A stretch of DNA of 64,000 bases. It comes from Gambelia wislizenii. Taxonomy: Eukaryota > Chordata > Lepidosauria > Squamata > Crotaphytidae. Every line of letters begins with the position of its first letter. The stretch's first letter is position 1. Under the pieces are notes generated by a model. It was not told the origin of the DNA and ran no database searches. It saw only the letters and a list, made by a program, of their open reading frames with translations. The translations under genes and the position numbers were made by a program. The stretch is taken from positions 253,769,187-253,833,186 of the forward strand of contig JAUMIR010000001.1 in the NCBI GenBank assembly GCA_030847615.1, read 5' to 3'. Of this stretch, positions 1 through 10,516 are shown one piece after another.

Positions 1-258
1 ATTTTTCACTATGCATATTCCTATTAATATTTAACATTCCTTTTTCATCATTCAAATATAAATACATAAAGAAAGAAATAATACATCGCTCATTTGTAAC
101 TTCTTCATTTTTGTCATTTTGATAATATGAGACAATAGCTACATTTCCTCATCCCTAATGACTTCTGTTTATTTGTTTTCTGTTAATACAAATCTTGGCC
201 TCACTTTTCGTTCTGTGTATTTTCTGTCTTCCTCTTTCCTCTGGGGTCTTTTTTCTCT

Positions 259-1227
259 TTATATCATTATGCTATCTTGCAGTTCACCCTTTTCTTTCCA
301 ATAATACATTACTTGTTTCCATTCTTCTCTCCATTTTGTATCTTTCCTATTACTTATTTTATTTGTAAGTATATCTATTTCCATCATCTCTATCAGTTTC
401 AATTTCCATTCATTTATTGTGGGACACTCTTTCATCTTCCATTTCTTAGCTATGACCATTCTGGCCGCATTTGTCATGTATAATAAAATTCTCCAGTATC
501 TATTTCCTTTATTGTCATATAAATCTTTAATTATATTTAACAAATATAGTTCTGGGGTAAATTCAAGGTTTATTTGTAGTATTTCTTTAATAGGCTCATG
601 AATTTGTAACCAAAATTTCTTTATCATCTGACATTGCCACCACATATGTATAAAGTTGCATTGGTTTTTACCACATTTCCAACATCCATTTGAAATTGTT
701 TTGTCCATCTTACTTAACCTTGTTGGTGTTAAGGTGACTTTTATATAAATTTCTTTTAGGTTTTGGCATGCTGTAAAAGTGAATGATCTTTCCCTTGCTT
801 TTTGCCAATCATCTATAAGTATGGGATTACCTATGTCTTCCACCCACTTTAACATATATTCTTTAACACAATTCCTGTTCTGTGTATCTCCTTAGTAGGA
901 GTCTATAGAATTTAGTAATGCCTTGGACCTTTTTTCTTCCCACAAAATTTTGTCTAAATCATTATCTTCCATTTCAAATCCCCCATTTTTCTTATCCTCT
1001 ATAAATTTTTCTTTTAACTGCAAATAGCTAAACCAATTTAAAAATTATATTCTTGTAATTTTTTTTGTTTCCAACCTTATTTGTTTATCAGCAACTTTTC
1101 TTATAATATCTGAATATCTTAACCAAGAATCTGCCTTGGTCCATCTTGATAAAAATGCCTCTTGGGGAGATATCCATAGTGGGATTTTAAAGTAGAACAT
1201 ATCTCTGACTTTCTCCCATACTCTCAA
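259..1227 (-). pseudogene. L1 ORF2 C-terminal fragments
   Basis: Two open pieces (1227-1045 and 855-259) continue the same decayed ORF2. The longer one, 198 codons, has a CWKCGK...HMWWQC pattern: the C-x2-C and H-x4-C zinc-knuckle-like motif found at the C terminus of L1 ORF2. It ends at a stop near 259. Between the pieces (856-1044) the frame is broken. Confidence 0.8.
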
Positions 1228-1236
1228 CAGACCTCT

Positions 1237-1644
1237 TCACACACAATGATTTATAAATTCTCTATTGACTTTAACTTTCCCATAGAACATGTAGGCATAC
1301 CAACCGAATCTAGAGTCATGACCTTCCAGACTCAACAGTTTCCTATTATTTAAATTTACCCAATCCTCAATCCATATTAACACCGATGCTTGATAATATA
1401 CTTTGAGGTCTGGAAGGCCACAACTGCCCCTTTTTCTGGGATCTGACAGATATTTCCATTTAAATCTAGCCTTCTTTTTCCCCCATACGAAAGTTCGTAA
1501 ATCTTTTTCCCATGTTTCAAATATTTTATCATTAGCCAAGATCAGTAAATTCTGAAAGAGGCATATTACTTTGGGAAGTATGACCATCTTTATTGCTGTT
1601 ATCTTTCCCAGTAGAGAAAGACCAAGTTTGCTCCATCTTTCCAT
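1237..1644 (-). pseudogene. L1 ORF2 post-RT (thumb) fragment
   Basis: The translation carries LSLLGKITAIKMVILPK and a WGKKKARFKWKYL stretch followed by a GLPDLKVYYQA motif, the characteristic post-RT region of L1 ORF2. It is separated from the RT piece by a frame change and an interval without an open frame. No function is retained. Confidence 0.85.
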
Positions 1645-1805
1645 ATCTTTTTAAATTTCTAACCAAGTTTTTTTATAGTTATTCTCTAGAAGATTCGCAT
1701 TCCTTTTTGTCAACCACACACTTAAATAGTGTGCTTTTTTACCCACTTTACAGCCTGTTGTTTCCACCAACTCTTTTTCTTCTTGTTCTTTCATGTTTTT
1801 AGTTA

Positions 1806-2150
1806 TTATAATTGTTTTTTCTTTATTAATTTTAAACCCGCATACTTTCCAAATTCATTCATTGTGTTTAAACGTTCTTCTACTTGTTCCTCTGGATCTT
1901 CCATAAATATAATCATGTTGTCAATGAACACTCTTAATTTGTAACTATATCCTTTTATCTTTATTCCTGGAAATTTTTCATTTCTTCTCAAACTTCTGTT
2001 CAAAACTTCTAGTACTAGAATGAATAAAAGAGGGGATATAGGACATCCCTGTCTTGTTCCTTTTTTTATTTTGATTGCTCTAGATCTTTCTCCATTGATG
2101 ACAAGTTGAGCTGTTGTTCTGTATATTTTTTTTAAAAAAAAAATTAACAA
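1806..2150 (-). pseudogene. L1 ORF2 reverse transcriptase fragment
   Basis: The frame contains the L1 RT signature GTRQGCPISPLLF followed by LEVLNRSLR, typical of the RT palm of L1 ORF2. The catalytic box, normally FADD, reads FIDN here, so the metal-binding aspartates are damaged. The first few residues encoded by the T/A-rich tract near 2130-2150 probably lie outside the element. It is followed downstream (lower coordinates) by further ORF2 fragments in other frames. Confidence 0.85.
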
Positions 2151-2344
2151 TCAACAAGAACACTATGGATTAAGTTTCACTTTCCCCAACATTAAGAACA
2201 ATAAATTAATGCCTGCATTTCTAACTATCAGGATTAATGAATTAATTTTTAAACCTAACATTCCAAATTCTGGTCATGAGTGTCTACTTTGGGAGATGTA
2301 ATGCTAACTCCAAGGCATAAACAATTCCTCCATTTTGTGTGGTA

Positions 2345-2450
2345 CGCTGGAGAGAACACTGGACTAGGACCTGGGAGGCTTAAGTTAAAATCCCCACTCA
2401 GTTACAAAACTCACTGGGTAATCTTTGAGGCAGTGGGCAACATTTGAGTC
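2345..2450 (+). repeat. tRNA-derived SINE fragment (head region)
   Basis: The run 'aacactggactaggacct' followed by a degenerate 'ttaaaatccccactcagtt' and 'actcactgggtaat' matches the head and early body of the SINE seen more completely at 60623-60858. The tRNA B-box region is degenerate and the tail is absent. Confidence 0.5.
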
Positions 2451-2681
2451 TAACCCACTCCACTAGAGGGCTTACCACACTCCCAAATAAAGCAGCAGTT
2501 ATACAGCACATCTCTGGAGAGGCATCTTCTGATACTGCTTACTGGACAAAGAGTAGTACAGTGAAGTCGAGATCTACAAAAGAAACAAGAATAGGACAAG
2601 AACTGGGTTTAATAAAACCCAGCACATTGCCAAACTAACAATATGGACAAAACTGATAAGTTCCTGAACAATCCACTCTAG

Positions 2682-2860
2682 GGAGATTATCAGACGCAGC
2701 AAAAAGTACCTTAGGAGAATGTGAGGATGACGTTCCTGCCTCGCAAACGGGACCCAGTTTCACACGTCCTTGTGCTCATTCACATTCTGCTCCTGTGCTT
2801 CTATAGTTAGTAAGGCAGCACTTTTCATTGATGGGGAATTAAATCATTTTGTCTCTCCGC
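2682..2860 (+). mobile_element. MITE fragment with GGAGATTATCAGAC terminus
   Basis: It begins with GGAGATTATCAGACGC, the same terminal motif as complete MITEs at 33051-33360 and 25280-26499. The right inverted terminus is missing. Its distal part (about 2785-2851) recurs in reverse complement at 6274-6335, so the family is dispersed in this window. Confidence 0.6.
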
Positions 2861-3076
2861 CCCCTCCCCCACACACAACTTTTCCTGCCTGCTTTCTATA
2901 ACATCCTTGCTTGATGAAGAGACCTCATTTTTTTTACCTTTTTGTTGGCCAATTGCAGGGATTCCCATAGTATGGATTTTGGAATTTGCAAGAGTTCATT
3001 TGGGTGTATATTGTCTGAGCTGCTCAAATTTTCTCATGCAAAAGTGAGGCAATTAAGCCTGAGAGGTGGTGATTCA

Positions 3077-3610
3077 GGGCTTGTCTAAACAGGCAATTTA
3101 CCCTGGCTTCCTTCCATCTTGGAGCCCTGCAGGCCAAACAACGCAGGGCTCTTGCCCTGATTTGCCTCCAGACAGTCCTGATGATGTCCAAGGCAAAGCT
3201 GGGAGGAAGCCAGGGTAAACCTATTAAAAACATTTTAAATAATTCCCAGGAAAACCCACATTGTGTATGTGGGGAAACCAAGATAGGTCCAACATGGGAA
3301 CATAGGGTCTATTTCTACCTGTATTGCTGGATGCTGCCATCACTGATGTTGATCTGAAGCCAGGAAGGAGGCCTGTGATCAAAAACCCTTGCAAGAGACC
3401 AGCCTTGATCACATGCTGAGAGACTCCTTCATGGCTTCAGAGAGTGTGACTTGTGATAGCATGGAAGGTACCTGCTGATACCGGTTGGTGTGTGCATGAG
3501 GACTTCTGCCCATTTCATCAAAGTAACGAGGTTTGGGGGATCCAAGCCAACTCTGGGGTTAGAATATTATGGCCAGAAGGCGGAATATTTTGGCCAATGT
3601 AGACAAGCCC
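3077..3610 (+). mobile_element. MITE family B, 534 bp, GGGCTTGTCTA termini
   Basis: Left terminus GGGCTTGTCTAAACAGG and right terminus ending TAGACAAGCCC are inverted. The flanking trinucleotides are TCA and TAA, one mismatch. No coding capacity. A second long copy sits at 62521-62930 and shorter pieces at 13062-13200 and 30190-30308. Termini and short TSD suggest a PIF/Harbinger-like non-autonomous element; this is inference. Confidence 0.7.
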
Positions 3611-3686
3611 TAAGGCACATCAGCTACTAGGTAAAATAGTTCATCTTCAGCCAAGCCAAGATTCAAACTTTGAAAAAGTGTAGTTA

Positions 3687-3935
3687 CATAGATTTTCCTT
3701 GGGTTTTTTCCAGGCTGTGAGGCTGTGTTCTGGAATAGTTTCTTTCTGATGTGTCGCCTGCATCTGTGGCTGGCATCCTCGGAGAATCCTCAGCCTCATT
3801 CTCTGAAGATGCCTGCCACAGATGCAGGTGAAACGTCAGAAAGAAACTATTCCAGAACACAGCCTCACAGCCCGGAAAAAAACCAAGGAAAATCTATGGT
3901 TGCCGGCCGTGAAAGCCTTCGACTTCACAGTGTAG
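3687..3935 (+). mobile_element. Penelope-like element terminus arranged as a long inverted repeat
   Basis: About 90 bp at 3687-3780 is nearly the reverse complement of 3807-3899, with a spacer of about 26 bp. The right arm has the arrangement found at the 3' end of the Penelope-like copy at 11385-11535: a hammerhead-like core, then 'ccagaacacagcctcacag', then 'gccgtgaaagcctt' near 3906. Penelope-like elements are known for terminal repeats in inverted orientation. No GIY-YIG or RT coding sequence remains here. Confidence 0.65.
3795..3845 (+). ncRNA. Hammerhead-ribozyme-like motif in the Penelope terminus
   Basis: The right arm contains CTGAAGA (3803-3809), a hairpin CCTGC/GCAGG (812-816 with 824-828), then GAAACGTC (3830-3837). 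Bases 3796-3802 pair with 3838-3844 except one A-A mismatch, giving stem I. Stem III is the minimal AC/GU found in small Penelope-associated hammerheads, which are reported to act as dimers. One extra T (3810) sits between CTGAAGA and stem II, and the closing pair is G-T, so activity is uncertain. The left-arm copy has a broken core (CCGAGGA and GACAC). Confidence 0.6.
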
Positions 3936-4039
3936 TCACACTTGCAGCTTGCTACTCAATGTAATCTTCTGTTAGAAGGCTAACTCAGTCTAAACATAAT
4001 GATGTAATAATGTGTGCACTAGGCTGTGACTAATAAGTA

Positions 4040-4270
4040 CAGTTGTCCCTTCATATTCGCTGGGGTTTGGTTCCAGGACCCCCCATGGATACTAAATTCC
4101 GTGAATACTCAAGTCCCATTATATGCAATGGCATAGCAAAATGGTGTCCCTGATATAAGATGGCAAAATCAAGATTTGCTTTTTGGATTATTATTATTTT
4201 AAAGAATATTTTCAAGCCATGAATACTTAAATCCATGGATGCCAAATCCGTGGATACAGAGGGACAACTG
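4040..4270 (+). mobile_element. Tigger-like MITE with TA target site
   Basis: The termini CAGTTGTCCCTTCATATTCG and its partner ending AGGGACAACTG are inverted, and both ends are flanked by TA. The interior has 'ggttccaggacc' and 'tggataccaaat'-type text like mammalian MER2/Tigger termini. No coding capacity. Related copies are at 36171-36377 and 61754-61987. Confidence 0.85.
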
Positions 4271-4432
4271 TAGCGTATCCAACTTCCTTCCAATTTTGAT
4301 AGGAAAAAAATTATCTCCATTCCACATGAATGAGGCAGACATTTCTGCCAGTCATAGACTAGCCCTGAATGCTGTCCCTTTGTCCTCCTCCTTAACTCCT
4401 CTGGCTCTTATATACTCCACCTACAATTAATC

Positions 4433-5270
4433 AAAATTCAGAATGACCTGGATAGACTGGAGAGCTGGGCCAAAGCTAACAAAATGAAATTCAACATGGA
4501 GAAATGTAAAGTACTGCACTTAGGGCGGAAAAATGAAATGCATAGATATAGGATGGGAGAGACCTGGCTGAACGAGACTACGTGCGAAAGGGATCTAGGA
4601 GTCCTAGTAGACCACAAGTTGAACATGAGTCAACAGTGTGATGTGGCAGCTAAAAAGGCCAATGCGATTTTGGGCTGTATCAATAGAAGTATGGTATCTA
4701 GATCAAGGGAAGTAATAGTGCCGCTCTATTCTGCCTTGGTCAGACCTCACCTAGAATACTGTGTCCAGTTCTGGGCAGCACAATTCAAAAAGGATATTGA
4801 CAAATTGGAGCATGTCCAGAGAAGGGCAACTAAAATGGTGAAAGGTCTGGAAACCATGCCTTAGGAGGAGAGACTCAGGGAGCTGGGTATGTTTAGCCTG
4901 GAAAAAAGATGGTTAAGAGGCGATATGATAGTCCTGTTTAAGTATTTGAAGGGGTGTCACATTGAGGATGGAGCAGGCTTGTTTTCTGCTGCTCCAGAGA
5001 CTGGAACACAGAGTAATGGATGCAAGCTCCAGGAACAGAGATTCCACTTCAACATTAGGAGGAACTTTTTGACAGTAAGAGCTGTTTGGCAGTGGAACGC
5101 ACTCCCTCGGAGCGTGGTGGGGTCTCCTTCCTTGGAGGTCTTTAAACAGAGGCTGGATTGCCATCTGTCGGGGATGCTTTGATTAAGATTTCCTGCGTGG
5201 CAGGGAGTTGGACTGGATGGCCCTCGTGGTCTCTTCCAACTCTACAATTCTATGATTCTATGATTTTATT
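4433..5270 (+). mobile_element. CR1 LINE, 5'-truncated, with intact 3' end
   Basis: The sequence encodes the C-terminal part of a CR1 reverse transcriptase polypeptide and ends with the CR1 3' signature 'ggactggatggccctcgtgg', then 'ctcttccaactctac' and repeats of ATTCTATG. This matches the CR1 3' UTR, where short 8-bp tandem repeats mark the end. The 5' break is at about 4433, typical of incomplete reverse transcription. Confidence 0.9.
4484..5182 (+). pseudogene. CR1 ORF2 C-terminal fragment with one nonsense codon
   Basis: A single frame runs 4484-5182, broken by a TAG at 4862-4864. In the second CR1 copy the equivalent codon is TAT, so this is a Tyr-to-stop change. Motifs include [31 protein letters not shown] and [15 protein letters not shown], all standard for the CR1 RT C terminus. 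The segment lacks the catalytic YADD box because of 5' truncation. Confidence 0.9.
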
Positions 5271-6227
5271 TTATTTTTAATTAATATTTTTATTATGTTA
5301 CCATAATAGTTTAATTTTTTTTAAATGATCTCCACAATTGTCTGCTGGTTTCCTTAGCTTTCCTAACATCCCTTAAGAGAAAGAAATTGTATGTTTAGTG
5401 TTTGGAATTAATTCTGCCTACATGTTAATTTTATGTGTGTGGCTGAATCATGCACGATTGTAAATAGTCTTCAGGATTAACTCTCTGTACCGCCTTTTTG
5501 CCATAAAAGCCCTGCGTATTGTTTTAATTATTTCTATGTGGAAAGAACAGGTTATTGCTGTGAAAATATTTCACATACAGTATGAAAAAATAGTACTCTT
5601 TCTCATTTTGGCTGATAATAAAATATTGTCAGTGTAATTTTGGCAAGCAAGTACTATTACAGATGGTATTTACCAGATGATCATCACCCTCAGGCAGTGA
5701 GACAATTCATAATACTATTGGTATGATGAACTAATCCACGAGAGTGCATATCTTCTCAACTAAAAAATGAGGACGCCTTGCTTCCTTTGGTAGGTTGCCT
5801 GTTAATTTAAATTTATCCTATTTTCTCCTAAAGGCAAAAATACACTTCAGCATTTTAAAACCCTGATTCTTGGGTCACTTCCAGATTAGCCATATATGAT
5901 GACACTGCCTTATTCACAGGGTTTTTACAGACTCCAGATGATGTTGCCTTCCATCCATTTGTAGCTTTACTGTTTTCTCAGTGGAAACCTCAACACAGAC
6001 AATCTTTTAGGAAGGAAAAGATGGAATAGCTGCTCAAAGTCTGTTCTTTGATTACTAAGAAAGCACTCTAGCTAAACTTAAAAAGCAGAGATTTTCCAGT
6101 AAGCTAAATGGTTGAAAGTGAAGCCCTGTCATTGTTGGTGGTATTCCCCACACATACATACACACACACCTTTTGTGATGATAAAAGTGAAGCCTACATA
6201 AAAGGTCACATAAGACCTGGCTTGGCA

Positions 6228-6230
<3 letters not shown>
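5271..6230. other. Unassigned spacer
   Basis: AT-rich sequence without an open frame of note and without termini that I recognise. It may hold old, diverged repeats. A short CA-rich piece lies near 6150-6170. Confidence 0.4.
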
Positions 6231-6265
<35 letters not shown>

Positions 6266-6266
6266 G
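6231..6266. repeat. (TG)n microsatellite
   Basis: About 13 TG units followed by an imperfect tail. Confidence 0.95.
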
Positions 6267-6273
6267 CGATAAA

Positions 6274-6335
6274 ATGATTTAATTCCCCATCAATGAAAAG
6301 TGCCGCCTTACTAACTGCAGAAGCACAGGATCAGA
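6274..6335 (-). mobile_element. MITE fragment (reverse complement of 2785-2851)
   Basis: The 'ttaattccccatcaatgaaa' to 'agaagcacagg' run is almost the reverse complement of 2785-2851. It is cut on the right by the CR1 fragment starting near 6336. Confidence 0.7.
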
Positions 6336-6974
6336 ATCTAAAATGACCTCAACAGATTAGAAAGCTGGGCCAACACTAACAAAATGAATTTCAACAGAAA
6401 GAAATGTAGGATACTACACTTGGGCAGTAAAAATGAAATGCACAGATATAGGATGGGTGACCCCTGGCTTGAGGGCAGTACATGCAAAAAGGCTGTAGGA
6501 GTCTTAGTGGACCACAAGCAGAACATGAGTCAGCAGTGTGACGCAGCAGCTAAAAAAGCCAATGCGATTCTAGGCTGCATTAATAGGAGTGCAGTGTCTA
6601 GATCAAGGGAAGTAATAGTGCTTCTCTATTCTGCTTTGGTCAGGCCTCACCTGCAATACTGTGTCCAGTTTTGGGCACCACAATTCAGGAAGGATATTGA
6701 GAAGCTGTAACGCATCCAGAGGAGGGCAACCAGGATGGTGGGAGGTCTGGAAGCCATGCCATATGAGGAATGGCTTAGGGAGCTGGGTATGTTTAGTCTG
6801 GAGAAGAAAAGGTTGAGAGGGAACATGATAGCCATGTTTAAATATTTGAAGGGATGCCATACTGAGGATGGAGCAAGCTTGTTTTCTGCTTCTCCAGAAA
6901 CTAGGACACGGAGCAATGGGTTCAAACTACAGGAAAAGAGATTCCACCTAAACATTAGGAAGAACTTCCCAAGC
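6336..6974 (+). mobile_element. CR1 LINE fragment, truncated at both ends
   Basis: It aligns by eye to 4437-5070 of the first CR1 copy. It encodes [31 protein letters not shown] and ALVRPHLQYCVQFWAP, with a stop TAA at 6708-6710 and a further open piece at 6735-7034 whose end runs into L2. Unlike a normal CR1 it has no 3' end: the match stops after 'aggaagaacttccc' and L2 sequence begins at once. Confidence 0.85.
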
Positions 6975-7441
6975 GTCCTTTCCAACCCGCTTCAAACCGT
7001 AAGCCATGGTATACAGCAGAGCTTAGGAAAATGAAGCGAGTTGAACAACGACTAGAGTGCAACTGGAGGAAAACTCAACTCTTATCCGACAGGATTCGTC
7101 ATAGGAACTTTCTTTGGTCCTATTGAGAGGCAATACGTGCAGCGCGGAGATCCTTCTCCTCTGCACGTATTGCGTCTGCAGAGTCCCATCCAGCAGAGCT
7201 GTTTAGGGTGGTAAGGGAGATGACGCAGGTTATTCCTGCGCAGAACCCGTTGCTTAACCCAACGACGGCCTGCTGTGATGCGTTTAACCGACTTAGATGC
7301 CAGCAATTTGACAGAAACAATTGACGAGGTGTCCAGCAACTCCATTGATGTAAGTTTACTGAATCAATTTCAATCCGTGAGTGCCGAGGACATGGACAAG
7401 CTACTTGGTAGGGTGAGGAAGACGACCTGCCCTCTCGATCC

Positions 7442-8635
7442 TTGCCCTTCATGGCTGGCCATCCAGGGGTATGTGCCTTGATAGTGTTCCTTAAGGACAT
7501 CATCAATGCATCCCTCAGGGAAGGGTGTGTTCCATCCTGTCTAAAAGAAGCGGTGGTTAGGCCGCTCCTGAAAAAACCTTCCCTTGACCCCCTGGATATG
7601 AACAACTATAGGCCAGTTTCTATGTTACCATTCTTGAGCAAGGTGATCGAGAGGGCAATTGCGCTTCAATTCCAAGTGGTCTTAGATGAAACCGATTATC
7701 TAGACCCATTTCAAACTGGCTTTAGGTCGGGATTTGGAGTTGAGACTGCCATGGTTGCCTTGACCGACGACCTGCATCTAAGCATTGACAGGGGTAGTGT
7801 GACCCTGTTGGTGCTTTTAGACATCTCAGTGGCTTTCAATACGATATATCATAGCATCCTCTTGGATCGCCTGAGAGGGTTAGGAATCGGAGGCACTGCG
7901 CTCCAGTGGTTCTGGTCCTTCCTCTCGGGCAGGTCCCAGAGTGTGTTGCTTGGGGACAGCTGCTCCAGCAGAAAGGAGCTTACTTGTGGCGTTCCATAGG
8001 GCGCCATCCTGTCCCCGATGCTGTTTAACATCTATATGAAGCCGCTGGGTGAGATTATTCGCAGTTATGGGGCTGGGTGTTATCAGTATGCAGATGACAC
8101 CCAGATCTATTTCTCCTTGTCCCAATCGTCGGTCTCAAATTCTGATAGCGTCTCTCCTCTTAATGATTGTCTTAAAGCAGTAATGGACTGGATGAGGAAA
8201 AACAGATTGAGATTAAATCCAGACAAAACGGAGGTGCTCACGGTAGCAGACCCAAAACCAGGAGTTGGGTTGCAACCTCCAGTCCTGGACAGTGTCGCAC
8301 TCTCTGTTAAGGACTGTGTTCGCAGTCTGGGGGTGCTCCTTGATTCATCGCTACAGATGACTAGTCAGGTGAATGCGACGGTCAGGAGTGCCTGTTATCA
8401 GCTTCGGCTGATACGCCAGCTGCGGCCATGCCTGGAAGTAAGGGACCTCGAGACTGTGGTACATGCGCTGGTAACCTCTCGTCTACATGGGGCTACCCTC
8501 ATGCTTGGTCCAGAAACTTCAGTTGGTACAAAATATGGCAGCCAGAGTGGTCTCGGGAACATCTCGGAGAAACCATATAACTCCAGTATTAAAATCTCTC
8601 CACTAGCTGCCTATCAGTTTTCGGGCCCAGTATAA
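7442..8635 (+). pseudogene. L2 reverse transcriptase, nonsense-interrupted
   Basis: One frame spans 7442-8635 with a TAG at 7997-7999. Visible motifs are LLKKPSLDPLDMNNYRPVS, KVIERAIALQFQ, TGFRSGFGVETA, LLDISVAFNTI and the catalytic YADDTQIYFS. The stop replaces the glutamine of the CGVPQG turn, as shown by the intact codon in the minus-strand copy at 55606-56787. After 8480 the frame loses similarity to the L2 consensus until 8637. Not functional. Confidence 0.9.
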
Positions 8636-8636
8636 G

Positions 8637-8915
8637 GTGTTGGTTATTACCTTTAAAGCCCTAAATGGCTTGGGTCCAGCTTATCTCCGGAACCGCCTCC
8701 TCCCATACAATCCTCCCCGCGCACTCCGGTCCTCTGGGAGGAATTTGCTTCAGCCACAAAAATCTAGGCTGTCTGCAACCTCCCAGAGGGCCTTTTCAGT
8801 AATCGCCCCCAAATTGTGGAATGACCTGCCAAACAAGATCCATCAGATGACAAGCCTGAGTAGCTTTAAAAAACCACTAAAGACAGATCTCTTTCAGCAG
8901 GCCTTTCCTAATTAG
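8637..8915 (+). pseudogene. L2 ORF2 C-terminal segment
   Basis: Shifted relative to the preceding frame. It reads FKALNGLGPAYLRNRLLPYN, then ALRSSGRNLLQPQ, then LWNDLPNKI and a SFKKPLKTDLFQQAF end. This is the conserved C terminus of the L2 clade and closely matches the minus-strand copy at 54945-55223. Confidence 0.9.
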
Positions 8916-9360
8916 ATCCTGGCCACGGGGGCTCCTGGCCTCTTTTAGTCTGCTGGCTATTTATTGTATTTATTGTTTTTAAATATTATTTTAGATAGTT
9001 GCTTTTAATTTATATTTGTTTAATATCTTTTTATCAGGGAGGGTGGGGGTGGGTGGTGTTTTGGGATTTTTATCTGTATTGTATTTAAATTATTGTAAGC
9101 CACCCTGATTGTTTTAACAGAGGGGCGGGGCATAAAAATATTATTATTATTATTATTATTATTAGGTGTGTTCCCTCTATATGTTATCTGCTCTGTTATT
9201 TCCTCACCTGTAAACACATATGTGCAGATTAGATTTCCTCTCACACACAACTCTTCCTCTCTCTTCTCTTAGCCATATAAGCACTCACAGCAGGGCATCT
9301 TTTTCCCTTTCTCCCCAAATGTAGCAGTCTAACAAAAAGTGTTGCTGCTGTTTCTCCTTA

Positions 9361-10363
9361 CAGTTTCCCCTCCACATTCGCGAACTCGACATTCGCGGTT
9401 TCGGTTATTCACGGTTTTGGGAGGGCCCCCCAGGTCCCCCCAAAACCGCGAGACGGGGCCTCTGGAGGCCCCGTAAAAGCCCTTAGAGGGAGCGGAGAGG
9501 GCCGGGGAGGCCTTCACAGGGCCCTCGGAGACCCTCCGGAGGTGCCGTGAAGGCCCTGGGAGGGAGGGGGAGGGCCACGGAGGCCTTCACGGAGCCTTCC
9601 AAGGCTCCGTGAAGGCCCCGGGGAGGGTGCGGGGAGCCCCCGGGGAGGGTGGGGGACAGCCGTGGAGGCCTTCGCGGAGCCCTCCAAGGCTCCGTGAAGG
9701 CCCCGGGGAGGGTGGGGGGAGGCGCTGGGGAGGGTGGGGGGAGGCCCCGGGGAGGGTGGGGGGAGGCGATGGAGAGGGTGGGGGGAGGCCGCAGAGGCCT
9801 TCACTGGAGCCTTGGAAGGCTCCGTGAAGGTCCCGGGGAGGGTGGGGGAGGTGCTGGGGAGGGTGGGGGGAGGCCGCTGAGGCCTTCACGGAGCCCTCCA
9901 AAGCTCCGTGAAGGCCCCGGGGACGGTGGGGGGAGGCAATGGGGAGGGTGGGAGAAGGCCGCGGAGGCCTTCACGGAGCCCTCCAAGCCTCCATGAAGGT
10001 CCCGGGGAGGGTGGGGGGAGGCACTGGGGAGGGTGGGGGGAGGCCGCAGAGGGCTTCACTGGAGCCTTGGAAGGCTCCGTGAAGGCCCCGGGGAGGGTGG
10101 GGGGAGGCCCCGGGGAGGGTGGGGGGAGGCTCTGGGGAGAGTGGGTGGAGGCCGCGGAGGCCTTCACGGGGCCTCGGGAGAGTCTCCGGAGGCCCCGTGA
10201 TGGCCTTGGGAGGGAGTGGGGAGCCCGGGAAAAGCGAGTATGGGGCCTCCGGTGGCCCCATGGTCGCTTTAGCGGGGGAGGGGAGGGCAATCAATATTCA
10301 CGGTTTTTTTACATTCGCGGGGGGCCGTGGAACCTAACCCCCGCCAATGTGAAGGGACAACTG
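9361..10363 (+). mobile_element. Tigger-like element expanded by an internal minisatellite
   Basis: The left end CAGTTTCCCCTCCACATTCG and the right end, whose reverse complement starts CAGTTGTCCCTTCACATTGG, are inverted. Each is flanked by TA. Related 'ttcgcggttt' and 'ttcacggttt' runs lie just inside both ends. The core between about 9450 and 10280 is a GC-rich minisatellite, so the element is 1,003 bp instead of the 230 bp of its relatives. Confidence 0.8.
9470..10280. repeat. GC-rich minisatellite
   Basis: Variants of a unit built from 'gaggccttcacggagcc', a partner 'ggctccgtgaaggcc', and runs of GGGGAGGGTGGGG repeat about nine times with variable spacing. The inverted pair inside each unit can form a hairpin, and the G-runs on the plus strand could form quadruplexes. 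The long frames across it on both strands are low-complexity artefacts. Confidence 0.85.
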
Positions 10364-10461
10364 TACTTTTATTGGTAATTCTAATCATCCACTTCTATAT
10401 AGTTTACCAAATGGACTAGCAGGCTAAGCAATGTACCCGAAAGTATGAGTACTCAACCTAT

Positions 10462-10482
10462 ATATGTGTGTTCATGTGTGTG

Positions 10483-10515
<33 letters not shown>
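10462..10515. repeat. (TG)n microsatellite
   Basis: Imperfect then perfect TG units. Confidence 0.95.

Positions 10516-10516
<1 letters not shown>

Larger units (their letters stand above)
1..2127 (-). mobile_element. L1-type LINE, 5'-truncated and decayed, minus strand
   Basis: Conceptual translation on the minus strand gives consecutive pieces of an L1 ORF2 protein in the right order: reverse transcriptase near 2150-1806, the post-RT region at 1644-1237, and the C-terminal region at 1227-1045 and 855-259. The stretch 1-258 downstream of the last stop is AT-rich and would be the 3' UTR, which may run off the window. The 5' break lies near 2127 at a T/A-rich junction. Stops and frame changes separate the pieces, so the copy is dead. 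Assignment to L1 is by family motifs; the subfamily is not determined. Confidence 0.85.
6975..9164 (+). mobile_element. L2 LINE, 5'-truncated, with 3' tail
   Basis: From about 6975 the conceptual protein has the L2 PWYTAELRKMKR-type linker after the endonuclease, then the full RT, then the L2 C terminus. The 3' UTR ends in the usual 'gtaagccaccctga' text and an (ATT)n tail at 9141-9164. The element is 5'-truncated and carries several frame breaks. Confidence 0.9.

Noticed and set aside
9514..10378. Several frames of 90-156 codons over the minisatellite
   Set aside because: Glycine/proline-rich low-complexity translations of a GC-rich tandem repeat, open on both strands.
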